5,466 bases of DNA, taken from the NCBI GenBank assembly GCA_027483005.1, contig JAIXVN010000613.1, positions 1 through 5,466 of the forward strand, given 5' to 3'. The translations under genes and the position numbers were made by a program. This stretch comes from Verrucomicrobiaceae bacterium. Its GTDB lineage: Bacteria; Verrucomicrobiota; Verrucomicrobiia; Verrucomicrobiales; Akkermansiaceae. Shown here in pieces: positions 1-5,466 of the stretch (position 1 is the first letter of the stretch; the number at the start of each line of letters is the position of its first letter). Below the pieces are notes generated by a model, which saw nothing but the letters and a program-made list of their open reading frames with translations, was not told where the DNA came from and ran no database searches.

Positions 1-1941
1 CGCGATCGGGCTGGTGCCGAACAGGAACTCCTGGACGTTCGGGAATCCATCGCCATCCGGATCCGCAGCTCGATCCGCCGAGGGACCGGAGAGGCCATGG
101 GTGGTGGTCGCCCAATCAGAAAAGCCGCCTGGAAGCGTGGCGTCGTTGTTGAAGAAGACCACCGGAAGCGTCTGGGTCGAACCACTGGCCAGCGTGAAGC
201 TGCGGTTCGATGAGGATTCATAGCTGTCCGGATTGCCGCCCGGGATGTAGAACTTGTAGTCACCGAACGAGGAACCAGTCGCGCCAGAAGCCGCGTACGT
301 GCCGGTGTAGATTCCGTCCGAATCCAAATCGTCCAAGGTGATGCCACCACTGGTGCTCCAGGGACCATCGAACTGACCGACCACTTTCACCGTGTTGGTG
401 GCTGGATTGAATCGGCCCTTGGCGGTCGCCACGGTCATGTTGACCTGGAACACGACGGTGCGGGTGGCGATGAGGGGCTGGGCGTCTGCCGCATCATGGA
501 TTCCGTCGGCATCGCTGTCGGCATTGGTGGGGTCGGTGTTGGCGGTGAACTCGTTGCCGTTGGTCACGCCATCGCCATCGAAGTCCCCACCAGCACCGAG
601 GCTGTAGGCGCTAAGGAAGGCCGACTGGCTGGGGTAAACGGTCCTCTCGAAGGTGTTGATCCCGGTGCGGGTATCGAAGAAAAAGCGATGGAACCCGCTG
701 GCATTGGCCGTGCGGTTGATGTCACCACCATTTCTGACCGCAGTGCCAGCGGTGGGCCCGGAACCCCAGTTCACGTGACCGGGAGTGGACCAGTTCGTGG
801 CATTGGTGAACTTCTGGGCAAAGGAGGACGGGCTGCGGAAATTGAAATCCAGCGTGTATTGATACTGGCCCGTCAGGGTCTGATCGACCGGATCGGTGAA
901 AAACACACCCGTCAGATTTCCGGTCGGGTCCCATGCGGGAGTGGTGAAGCTGCCTGCGATCACAAGGCCCTGCGTGAAGTTGTAAACAAGCGGATTCGAC
1001 TCGTAACCAAGCGCGCTGCCATCGGCCTCCTCACCATCATTGTAACCATCGCCATCCGTGTCCGCGTTGGTCGGAGAGGTGCCGGGATTGGTGATGCTGA
1101 CGTAAATCGCGGAGGCGGTCTCGATGTTGTCGTTCAGGCCGTCGTTGTCGGTGTCCTTTTTCTTGGGGCTCGTGCCGATCTGGTATTCGAAGAGATTGGT
1201 CAGGGTATCGCCGTCCGGATCGGCTCCGTCGGCCGCAGGGCCACCCGGGCGCTGGGCGACTTCGGTCGGGGTGAAATAGGTGTTGAGCCAGGTGCTCGGG
1301 ATGCCAGGCGTTCCCGGCATCGTGAAGGAAAGAGGTGCGGTTGTGGTGAACGAACTGCCCCAGTTGCTGATGGAGGAGGTGGCTGCGGAAAGCGCGTCCA
1401 CCGCCCCATCACCGCCCCCGCCGGCTGTCGTGTAAACATCGAAGGTGAAGGTTTCCCCTGCATCCAGGGACAAGCTGCCGACAGGGACCGTGATGCTGAC
1501 CGAGGAGGCATCCCGGGTCACGGTTTGAAAGGCCCCGCCGGACCAACTGGCTCCCGAGTAGGTGAAGACCTGGCCGTTGGCAGGCGGCGTTCCATTGTCC
1601 ACCCAGCTTCCCAGCCAGTGGGTCATGGCGGAGGAAAAGGCGATCGGGCGGTTCCATCCGTTTCCTGCGGCATCGCCTCCAATCGGATTCGAGCGAAGGG
1701 CGACGCAGTATTTCCCCCAGTTCGTGACCGTCGGATCACCTGCGAGGTTGATCTTGAAGGTGATCGTGGTGGCGGCTGCATTCACGGTCACATCCACCGA
1801 CGTGATATCGAGGTGGGGGAACGGGCTGCCCGGCACCGCAACCTCTCCGGTGGTGTCGGAATAGCTCACGGTGGTTTGCGCCGAAGCGGCTCGGATCATC
1901 AAAAGGCCAAGCGCCAGGCCGTGGGATATATGGGTTTTCAT
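1..1941 (-). CDS. Secreted multidomain protein with TSP3-like Ca-binding linkers and starch-binding-like domains (C-terminus beyond window)
   Basis: The frame is open for 647 codons from ATG at 1941 to the window edge, with no stop. Residues 1-21 form a signal peptide (MKTHIS, hydrophobic GLALGLLMI, ASA cleavage site before Q22), so the product is exported. Residues 24-207 are a beta-rich domain resembling DOMON/CBM9-like sandwiches. Residues 238-308 hold TSP3-like Ca-binding motifs. Residues 315-436 resemble SusE/SusF-type glycan-binding modules (AGSFTTPAWDPTG, NGGDI, ASGFHRFFFDT). Residues 453-487 are a second linker. Residues 493-600 resemble CBM20/48 starch-binding modules (VVFQVNM, VVGQFDGPW, DSDGIYTG, YKFYIPGG, SNRSFTL). 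A third DPDGDG motif lies at 627-639. This ATG is the first one after the in-frame stop at 2038-2040, and the signal peptide supports it. No Shine-Dalgarno sequence is visible. The pattern suggests alpha-glucan binding. A catalytic domain such as GH13, or a C-terminal anchor, could lie off the edge. The reading frame is certain; the substrate is inference. Confidence 0.9.
   Translation of the reverse strand, partial: MKTHISHGLALGLLMIRAASAQTTVSYSDTTGEVAVPGSPFPHLDITSVDVTVNAAATTITFKINLAGDPTVTNWGKYCVALRSNPIGGDAAGNGWNRPIAFSSAMTHWLGSWVDNGTPPANGQVFTYSGASWSGGAFQTVTRDASSVSITVPVGSLSLDAGETFTFDVYTTAGGGGDGAVDALSAATSSISNWGSSFTTTAPLSFTMPGTPGIPSTWLNTYFTPTEVAQRPGGPAADGADPDGDTLTNLFEYQIGTSPKKKDTDNDGLNDNIETASAIYVSITNPGTSPTNADTDGDGYNDGEEADGSALGYESNPLVYNFTQGLVIAGSFTTPAWDPTGNLTGVFFTDPVDQTLTGQYQYTLDFNFRSPSSFAQKFTNATNWSTPGHVNWGSGPTAGTAVRNGGDINRTANASGFHRFFFDTRTGINTFERTVYPSQSAFLSAYSLGAGGDFDGDGVTNGNEFTANTDPTNADSDADGIHDAADAQPLIATRTVVFQVNMTVATAKGRFNPATNTVKVVGQFDGPWSTSGGITLDDLDSDGIYTGTYAASGATGSSFGDYKFYIPGGNPDSYESSSNRSFTLASGSTQTLPVVFFNNDATLPGGFSDWATTTHGLSGPSADRAADPDGDGFPNVQEFLFGTSPIA
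25..63 (-). repeat. TSP3-like calcium-binding motif 3 (residues 627-639)
   Basis: DPDGDGFPNVQEF, followed by LFGTSP, has the same D-x-D-G-D-x-x-x-N-x-x-E-[FY]-x-x-G-T-S-P form as linker 1. This suggests a further domain beyond the window edge. Confidence 0.75.
142..465 (-). other. CBM20/48-like starch-binding domain (residues 493-600)
   Basis: RTVVFQVNMTVA (494-505) is followed by GRFNPATNTVKVVGQFDGPW (509-528), LDDLDSDGIYTGTY (536-549), GDYKFYIPGGNPDSYE (560-575) and SNRSFTLASGSTQTLPVVFF (578-597). The layout of an N-terminal strand, a G-F-D/N-x-W core motif, a Y-x-G strand and a YKF strand is typical of CBM20/CBM48-like modules. Binding residues cannot be assigned with confidence. Confidence 0.6.
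493..585 (-). repeat. TSP3-like calcium-binding linker 2 (residues 453-483)
   Basis: DFDGDGVTNGNEF (453-465) is followed by TDPTNADSDADGIHD (469-483). The second half repeats the same frame as the motifs at residues 257-271 and 288-302, so the spacer was probably copied within the gene or drawn from a shared linker pool. Confidence 0.8.
634..999 (-). other. SusE/SusF-like glycan-binding domain (residues 315-436)
   Basis: The segment contains LVIAGSFTTPAWDPTG (326-341), YQYTLDFNF (360-368), a Trp-rich stretch with W384 and W392, NGGDI (404-408), and ASGFHRFFFDTRTG (414-427). This order of AGdFt.paWdp, kF..g.W..nWG, gGdI and sG.hrf.fd is what I recall from SusE/SusF-like outer-membrane starch-binding modules. 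No structure-based check was possible. Confidence 0.55.
1036..1221 (-). repeat. TSP3-like calcium-binding linker 1 (residues 241-302)
   Basis: Three acidic motifs are present: DPDGDTLTNLFEY (241-253), KKDTDNDGLNDN (261-272) and NADTDGDGYNDGEE (292-305). The last two share the frame T-S-P-x-x-x-D-T-D-x-D-G-x-N-D. Asp at alternating positions before Gly is the signature of thrombospondin type 3-like Ca2+ loops, usually rigid spacers between secreted domains. Confidence 0.8.
1321..1872 (-). other. N-terminal beta-sandwich domain (residues 24-207)
   Basis: The segment alternates short beta-type strands with Gly/Asn turns (DITSVDVTVNAAATTITFKI, then WGKYCVALRSN). It carries several Trp residues (W75, W96, W109, W113, W132) of the kind seen in carbohydrate-binding sandwiches. 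The resemblance is to DOMON/CBM9-like extracellular domains, judged by eye only. Confidence 0.4.
1879..1941 (-). other. Sec signal peptide of the TSP3/starch-binding-like protein
   Basis: Residues 1-21 show a basic start (MKTHISH), a hydrophobic core (GLALGLLMI), then RAASA with an Ala-Ser-Ala site before Gln22. There is no cysteine at the cleavage site, so this is signal peptidase I type and not a lipoprotein signal. Confidence 0.85.
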
Positions 1942-2252
1942 AAGGCTGAGGGTTTTATCGGAGTCACTAAGGCACTGCTTTCCAAGGGCTTCAAACTGGA
2001 ACTGATGGTGTTTCGTTGAACGGTTGAAATAAACCCTTCATCCGCTTCATCGAATCGGAAAAGAGACGCGGAAGAAGGCACCTGCAAGATTTGACCTGCG
2101 GCTGAACGAGAAGCACAGCCTGCCAGAGCAAAGGGTTTTGCGACGAGACAGAATCCGCAAAACAGTACGGCAGACCAACGAATCAGCAGGGCTGCCGCAG
2201 AACAGGTCAGCCGTCCAATTGTTGACCAAGGGTCCCATAAAGGGATCCACAA
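1938..2252 (-). CDS. Questionable ORF with lipobox-like motif, ATGA-overlapping the left gene
   Basis: I do not recognise this ORF. From a TTG at 2252 it runs 104 codons. A long hydrophobic stretch (LLIRWSAVLFCGFCLVAKPF) leads into ALAGC, a lipobox-like motif whose cysteine codon is at 2115-2117. About 58 residues follow to the TGA at 1938-1940, which overlaps the ATG of the left gene as ATGA. For it being real: hydrophobic segment plus lipobox, the coupling-type overlap, and no Shine-Dalgarno in front of the left gene. Against it: no ATG or GTG start, an unusually long 45-residue leader, Cys and Ser-rich composition, and rare codons (TTA, ATA) near the end. It may be the 3' half of the decayed gene just upstream, or a chance ORF. 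Confidence 0.2.
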   Translation of the reverse strand: MWIPLWDPWSTIGRLTCSAAALLIRWSAVLFCGFCLVAKPFALAGCASRSAAGQILQVPSSASLFRFDEADEGFISTVQRNTISSSLKPLESSALVTPIKPSAL

Positions 2253-2561
2253 CTGGAAGCCGAGAAGCCGGACAACTGGAAGCCGAAATTCGTTTGAGGC
2301 ACCAGATCCGAGGTGACTTCCTCTTCGTTTTGATAAACCGGCTCGTTGACCTCAATCTTGGTGATGGTTTCCCCGCAGCTTTGCGCTGACATGCGCGGTC
2401 TGCAGGGATTCCTCGCGAGCAGGGTGAGTCTCTCGTTTCTTTCAACTCTCCTTCGAGAGCCAGCAGCACCGGATGTGTTTTTTCGATAACTCTTAGTGCT
2501 TCACCGACATCCTTTGCCGCTTGCTCGCTTGTAACCACTTTCCTATCTTGAAGGCAGTCAT
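2207..2561 (-). pseudogene. Possible frameshifted coding relic, unknown product
   Basis: Coding-like protein segments occur one after another in different frames. The order on the minus strand is MTAFKIGKW from ATG 2561; then TSEQAAKDVGEALRVIEKTH and PVLLALEGELKETRDS in a second frame; then EESLQTAHVSAKLRG back in the first; then ETITKIEVNEPVYQNEEEV, TSDLVPQ and TNFGFQLSGF in the third, ending at the TGA at 2207-2209. Each piece reads like real protein (amphipathic helix, then an acidic beta-rich part), while the alternative frames there are rich in Ser, Arg and Cys. Several small indels in an old gene would explain this. I recognise no family. The whole reading is by eye, and the joints between frames are approximate. 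Confidence 0.3.
2249..2286. repeat. 15-bp direct repeat, 23-bp period
   Basis: ACAACTGGAAGCCGA occurs at 2249-2263 and again at 2272-2286, separated by GAAGCCGG. The heptamer GAAGCCG therefore appears three times (2256, 2264, 2279). A 23-bp period is not a multiple of three, so this duplication would shift the frame of any gene crossing it. Confidence 0.85.
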
Positions 2562-2648
2562 CTTGGCCGAAAAGTCCTTCAGATTAGGCTTGAACCCAAA
2601 AATCCACACGGCGGCCGACCAACAACCTCAGGATCAATAGACCTCGAT

Positions 2649-2671
2649 TGTTGGGGACCCATTCTCCAACA
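2649..2671. promoter_or_regulatory. Hairpin ahead of the frameshifted leader
   Basis: TGTTGGGGA (2649-2657) pairs with TCTCCAACA (2663-2671) as a 9-bp stem with one G-U pair and a CCCAT loop. It ends one base before the ATG at 2673. No T-run follows, so it is not an obvious terminator. A role in RNA folding near the start of the cassette A transcript is possible but unproven. Confidence 0.35.
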
Positions 2672-2672
2672 C

Positions 2673-2812
2673 ATGAAACCCAAAATCGTGCCAAGCTTCC
2701 TCTGGTCTCTCTTTGCGTCCTGACGCTGGCATTTCTTTCAGCCGCCCTTCACGCCGTCCCTTACTCTTGGAACCCACACACTCCTGGCACTTGGCCCGCC
2801 GGAGCAAACTGA
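2673..2812 (+). pseudogene. Possible frameshifted secretory leader peptide upstream of cassette protein A
   Basis: ATG at 2673 reads MKPKIVPSFLWSLFAS and stops at 2721-2723. A -1 shift near 2717 continues as VLTLAFLSAALHAVPYSW then NPHTPGTWPAGAN, ending at TGA 2810-2812. Joined, this is a 46-residue product with a basic start, a hydrophobic core and an A-L-H-A signal peptidase site. The mature start VPYSWNP resembles the first residues of secreted beta-helical passenger proteins in this phylum. The stop lies 2 bases before the cassette A start codon. It could be the 5' stub of a lost gene, a small coupled leader with a sequencing or natural frameshift, or chance in a pyrimidine-rich stretch. 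The second frame is also open further upstream, to TTG codons at 2648 and 2651, which weakens the case for the ATG. Confidence 0.3.
2801..2804 (+). promoter_or_regulatory. Shine-Dalgarno of cassette protein A
   Basis: GGAG is followed by 10 bases and then ATG 2815. The spacing is a little long but usable. It supports this ATG over the upstream TTG codons at 2713, 2767 and 2791 in the same frame, which is open from the TGA at 2674-2676. Confidence 0.5.
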
Positions 2813-2814
2813 AA

Positions 2815-5466
2815 ATGCTCAATCCTAACTTAAGACCATTCCTGCGTGTTCGCAGTGGATTCGCGTTGATTGTCACGCTTTCTCTCCTTGTCTTGCTGAC
2901 GATCATCGCTTTAGGCCTGCTTTCGCTATCCTCCGTGACGCTGCGGACGTCGGCCTCCGGCCAGTACGAAGCCGAGGCGCGGGCGAACGCCCGCATGGCC
3001 TTGATGCTGGCACTCGGCGGACTGCAGATGGAACTCGGCCCCGACCAACGCGTCAGTGCACGGGCGGCGATCCTCGACAACGAAACCTCATCCGCCGCGC
3101 CCGACGGCATTTCCCAGCCGAATTGGCTGGGGAGTTGGGATTCCTGGACAAGCTGGCTCAATGACCCAGCCATCAAGTCCACCTACGACAAAGGCCGGAG
3201 CTCCCGTTTCCGCCGCTGGTTGGTTTCCCACCCCGATCATGCGTCACCTCGCAATTTCTCACTCGTGCGAAGTGCCACCCCGGCGGAGTCCGTGGTGGTG
3301 GTCGGTGGTTTTCCGGCGGGTGGATCCGGCCTCGACACCGCGCCGGTCTCGGCACCCTTGGTGAAAATGAATGGCAACAGTCGCTTCGCGTGGTGGATTG
3401 CCGGGGAAAACCAGAAGGCGCACGTCACGCTCACCCCGCCGGAGCCGGACAACAACGCTGCGCGCCTGCACGACCGTTCGCAATGGCCGAATGGACGGGC
3501 CGCTTGGCTCGCAGGACTGGAAAAGGCCCCCACGGATGCGGCGGCGCTTGATCGCTCCGTCACCCTCCCCTCCTTTGGTCTCTCCGCCAATGAATCCGGC
3601 TTCCGATCGGAATTGCGGAACCGGTTCCACGATCTCACGGTTGACTCCACCGGGCTCGCCTCAAACGTGCGGAACGGCGGATTGAAAAAGGATCTCAACC
3701 TGCTGCTTGAAATGACGCAGCCCCCCAACGAATACGGCACCTTTTCGGCGGCGAATCCCAACGGGGTCATCGTCCCGATCCGTCCACACACAGGTTATCT
3801 GCCCGCTCCAGTTTACCCGCAGAAAATCAATTTCCCCTCATGGTACAAGCTCCACCAGTATTATCAGCTCTACCGCGGCGGCGGAGACGAATCGGTGGCC
3901 GATTGTTTTCCCCTCCCCTTGACTGGTAAAGGTCTCTGGGGATCGGCGACACAACCGAACATCAATTTCAACTGGCATCGCGCGTCCAACCTCGATTTCC
4001 ATGGCATCGGTCGCACTCCTATTGTCACGCGACTGATGCTCGTCTTCTCCACCCGCCGCGTGGCCTCCACCGCCACTCCCGGCACCTTCGACTACAAGCT
4101 GGGGGTCAACCCGGTGGTTGTGCTCTGGAACCCCTACAACGTCACACTGCATTCGCCACGGCTCTGGATCCAGATCACCCCCGGCGCATTGAAATACAAG
4201 GCCTACGTCAATGGAAGGATGAAGGTGGATTGGGCGCAGCTCCGGCGCACGGGAACCACCGCTGCGCGGCAAGCCTTTTCGCTGAACGTCTATCCGATGG
4301 AGGGAAAAGGACCGTCGTTCGAGACTGTTCCCATCGTCCTGAAACCCGGCGAAACGCGGATCTACTCGGCAGTCACGGGTTTCCTCAATGCGGATGATAA
4401 CCGCTTTGCCGAACTTTACCCGGGCTACCAAGCACCCGACGCGGGCGGCGGCTTCGAGGTGGACCTGAACGGCCTGACCGGGCTGCCCGGAACTTCGCAG
4501 GTGGAACTGGCGATGCGCCTCGACGACGAGCGCGCCGATCACGGCGGGCAATACCAGATGTACTGGACGGTGCGCAACGCCCAGACCGGAGAAAACCAAC
4601 GCTACAACGAGATGGCGGCGAATCCGGTCGAGGACGGCAAACCGATCTTTCTCGCGGAAGACACGCCGGGGAAGAGGGTCGTGTTTTCCAACGCGCCCCA
4701 GCGAATTCCCTTCGCGAATTTCCAGTTCGTGATGAAATCGGGGGAGGATCTCCGCAATCCGGGGAGCCCTTACGCCGCACAGGATTCCCGCTGCCGTAAT
4801 TTCATCCATGCCAATCCGGTGAACCAACGCGCCATGTACGGAGAAGCCACCCCTCGCATGAGAGGCCTTTCCCAGTACCAAGTCCAGATCGAAACGGGAA
4901 GCGGCAACGCCCTCAATCCGGACTTTAACCCTGCCACGAACCGCGCCTACATCGGCAGCGCGATCTCGCCAGGAGATGCTCGGTGGTCTGGCCAACCAAG
5001 CGTGGTGACCAACGAGTTCCCCCTCGTCCCGGTGACCTCCCTCGCCTCGCTGATGCACTTCAAGCTCAACCCTGGGGACACCCGCGTGTTCGCCACCGGA
5101 AGGCACCTTTGGGAAGTTTCCGCGAACCAAGCGCTCGGAATCGGCAACTCGTTCGCTCATCCGCTCATTGCGGGCGACGCCATTTACCAGGACGTCCCAG
5201 ATGCTGGCTGCCGGGGCAACGCCATCCAGATGCAGCTCATCCGCGACTTCCACGACCACGCCTTTCTCAACAACGACGCGCTGTGGGACGATTGGTTCTG
5301 CTCCGGCATCACCCGTGAGGACCAGGGACTTCTTCAAAGCGGACGCAGCCTGACGCAGGTCGTGAGGGACTTCTGGAGCGGGGCGAAACCTACCAAAAAT
5401 CCTCAACTCACTCCGTGGCGAGAGTCGTCCGGCACGCAGTCGCTCGAAGCCCGCCTGCTCACCGGC
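2815..5466 (+). CDS. vccA: Verru_Chthon cassette protein A (C-terminus beyond window)
   Basis: The frame is open for 884 codons from ATG 2815 to the edge, with no stop. Residues 11-15 (RVRSG) precede a hydrophobic helix (FALIVTLSLLVLLTIIALGL, 16-35) and then TSASGQYEAEARANARMALM (45-64). This is a pilin/PilX/GspK-like start, with Val, not Glu, at position 5 after the glycine. The rest is a large region expected outside the cytoplasmic membrane. Stretches matching my memory of the family are FRSELRNRFHDLTVDSTGL (263-281), WYKLHQYYQLYR (343-354), PVVVLWNPYNV (433-443), PLVPVTSLASLMHF (736-749) and HDHAFLNNDALWDDWF (813-828). The family is usually around 1,000 residues or more, so the visible part is most of it. 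Its biochemical role is unknown. It is the first gene of a cassette with prepilin-like proteins B, C and D, expected downstream outside the window. The symbol is from memory. Confidence 0.88.
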   Translation, partial: MLNPNLRPFLRVRSGFALIVTLSLLVLLTIIALGLLSLSSVTLRTSASGQYEAEARANARMALMLALGGLQMELGPDQRVSARAAILDNETSSAAPDGISQPNWLGSWDSWTSWLNDPAIKSTYDKGRSSRFRRWLVSHPDHASPRNFSLVRSATPAESVVVVGGFPAGGSGLDTAPVSAPLVKMNGNSRFAWWIAGENQKAHVTLTPPEPDNNAARLHDRSQWPNGRAAWLAGLEKAPTDAAALDRSVTLPSFGLSANESGFRSELRNRFHDLTVDSTGLASNVRNGGLKKDLNLLLEMTQPPNEYGTFSAANPNGVIVPIRPHTGYLPAPVYPQKINFPSWYKLHQYYQLYRGGGDESVADCFPLPLTGKGLWGSATQPNINFNWHRASNLDFHGIGRTPIVTRLMLVFSTRRVASTATPGTFDYKLGVNPVVVLWNPYNVTLHSPRLWIQITPGALKYKAYVNGRMKVDWAQLRRTGTTAARQAFSLNVYPMEGKGPSFETVPIVLKPGETRIYSAVTGFLNADDNRFAELYPGYQAPDAGGGFEVDLNGLTGLPGTSQVELAMRLDDERADHGGQYQMYWTVRNAQTGENQRYNEMAANPVEDGKPIFLAEDTPGKRVVFSNAPQRIPFANFQFVMKSGEDLRNPGSPYAAQDSRCRNFIHANPVNQRAMYGEATPRMRGLSQYQVQIETGSGNALNPDFNPATNRAYIGSAISPGDARWSGQPSVVTNEFPLVPVTSLASLMHFKLNPGDTRVFATGRHLWEVSANQALGIGNSFAHPLIAGDAIYQDVPDAGCRGNAIQMQLIRDFHDHAFLNNDALWDDWFCSGITREDQGLLQSGRSLTQVVRDFWSGAKPTKNPQLTPWRESSGTQSLEARLLTG
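2854..2934 (+). other. Pilin-like N-terminal segment of cassette protein A (residues 14-40)
   Basis: Ser14-Gly15-Phe16 could be a prepilin peptidase site, followed by an uninterrupted hydrophobic helix to about residue 40. The usual Glu at position +5 is Val20. Minor pseudopilins of the GspK type also lack that Glu. Without cleavage it would serve as a single N-terminal membrane anchor. Confidence 0.55.

Larger units (their letters stand above)
1942..2814. other. Divergent intergenic region, gene-poor, with degraded coding traces
   Basis: This 873-bp gap separates two divergent genes and is visibly less GC-rich than either. It holds no intact gene with a good start and recognisable product. 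Its contents are short coding-like stretches on the minus strand that change frame, a possible lipobox ORF reaching the left gene, a 23-bp-period repeat, a hairpin and a frameshifted leader next to the right gene. I could not pick a convincing sigma-70 promoter for either gene, and I saw no tRNA, rRNA or insertion-sequence ends. Confidence 0.6.

Noticed and set aside
496..2019. 507-codon plus-strand ORF opposite the left gene
   Set aside because: It is codon-aligned antisense to the signal-peptide-bearing gene. Its sequence is Gly/Arg/Val-rich with no domain. Such frames stay open when the sense gene avoids TTA, CTA and TCA codons.
2040..2058. Imperfect palindrome TCCGCTTCATCGAATCGGA
   Set aside because: The stem is broken by a mismatch and is too short to support an operator or terminator call.
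2047..2240. C-terminal part of the 163-codon minus-strand ORF starting at GTG 2538
   Set aside because: Only its first 40 or so residues look like real protein. The remainder is Ser, Arg and Cys-rich, as expected for an off-frame read.
2138..2389. 83-codon plus-strand ORF in the intergenic gap
   Set aside because: It is Arg/Gln/Gly-rich with no motif or ribosome site, and crosses the 23-bp repeat. The opposite strand reads more like protein.
2446..2483. Stem CTCTC/GAGAG followed by a six-T run, considered as a terminator
   Set aside because: The stem is only 5 bp and the T-run starts 18 bases after it. No gene ends just before it on the plus strand.
2634..3182. 182-codon minus-strand ORF spanning the cassette A start
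   Set aside because: It covers the conserved pilin-like N-terminus of cassette A in antisense and has Ser/Arg-rich, motif-free sequence.
3237..3791. Overlapping ORFs in other frames within 3056-3791
   Set aside because: All are Arg, Pro and Ser-rich shadows of the cassette A frame, which carries the recognisable family sequence here.
3838..5406. 522-codon minus-strand ORF inside cassette protein A
   Set aside because: It is codon-aligned antisense to the clearly recognisable cassette A frame, is rich in Arg, Val and His, and shows no signal peptide or motif. Avoidance of TTA, CTA and TCA in the sense gene explains it.

Overview
The window fits the genome of a member of the Verrucomicrobiota, probably order Verrucomicrobiales (Luteolibacter/Haloferula/Verrucomicrobium-like). 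Two things point there: a large rightward gene that closely resembles Verru_Chthon cassette protein A, a family named for Verrucomicrobium spinosum and Chthoniobacter flavus, and a leftward secreted protein built from beta-sandwich domains joined by DPDGDG-type calcium-binding linkers, a common style in this phylum. Both genes are GC-rich. Both run off the window without a stop, so they are longer than what is visible.

Layout. From 1941 down to 1 on the minus strand is a 647-residue N-terminal part of a secreted multidomain protein: signal peptide, N-terminal beta-sandwich, TSP3-like Ca-binding linker, SusE/SusF-like domain, second linker, CBM20/48-like starch-binding domain, third linker. 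From 2815 to 5466 on the plus strand are the first 884 residues of Verru_Chthon cassette protein A. It has a pilin/GspK-like hydrophobic N-terminus followed by a large extracytoplasmic region. The remaining cassette genes (B, C, D, with prepilin-type N-termini) would be expected beyond the right edge; none is visible here.

The two genes diverge from an 873-bp gap (1942-2814) that is visibly less GC-rich and has no intact conventional gene. It is not empty. On the minus strand there are stretches of coding-like sequence that change frame several times (2207-2561), which looks like a decayed gene. A further minus-strand ORF carries a lipobox-like motif and ends in an ATGA overlap with the start of the left gene. 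A 15-bp direct repeat with 23-bp period lies between these two. On the plus strand, directly ahead of cassette protein A, is a hairpin and then what looks like a frameshifted secretory leader whose stop lies 2 bases before the cassette A start codon.

How the genes relate is inference. The left protein is probably exported and binds alpha-glucan or a similar polysaccharide. The right protein is probably a membrane-anchored part of a pseudopilus-like cell-envelope assembly of unknown function. They are divergent, so any functional link would come from shared regulation or location only.
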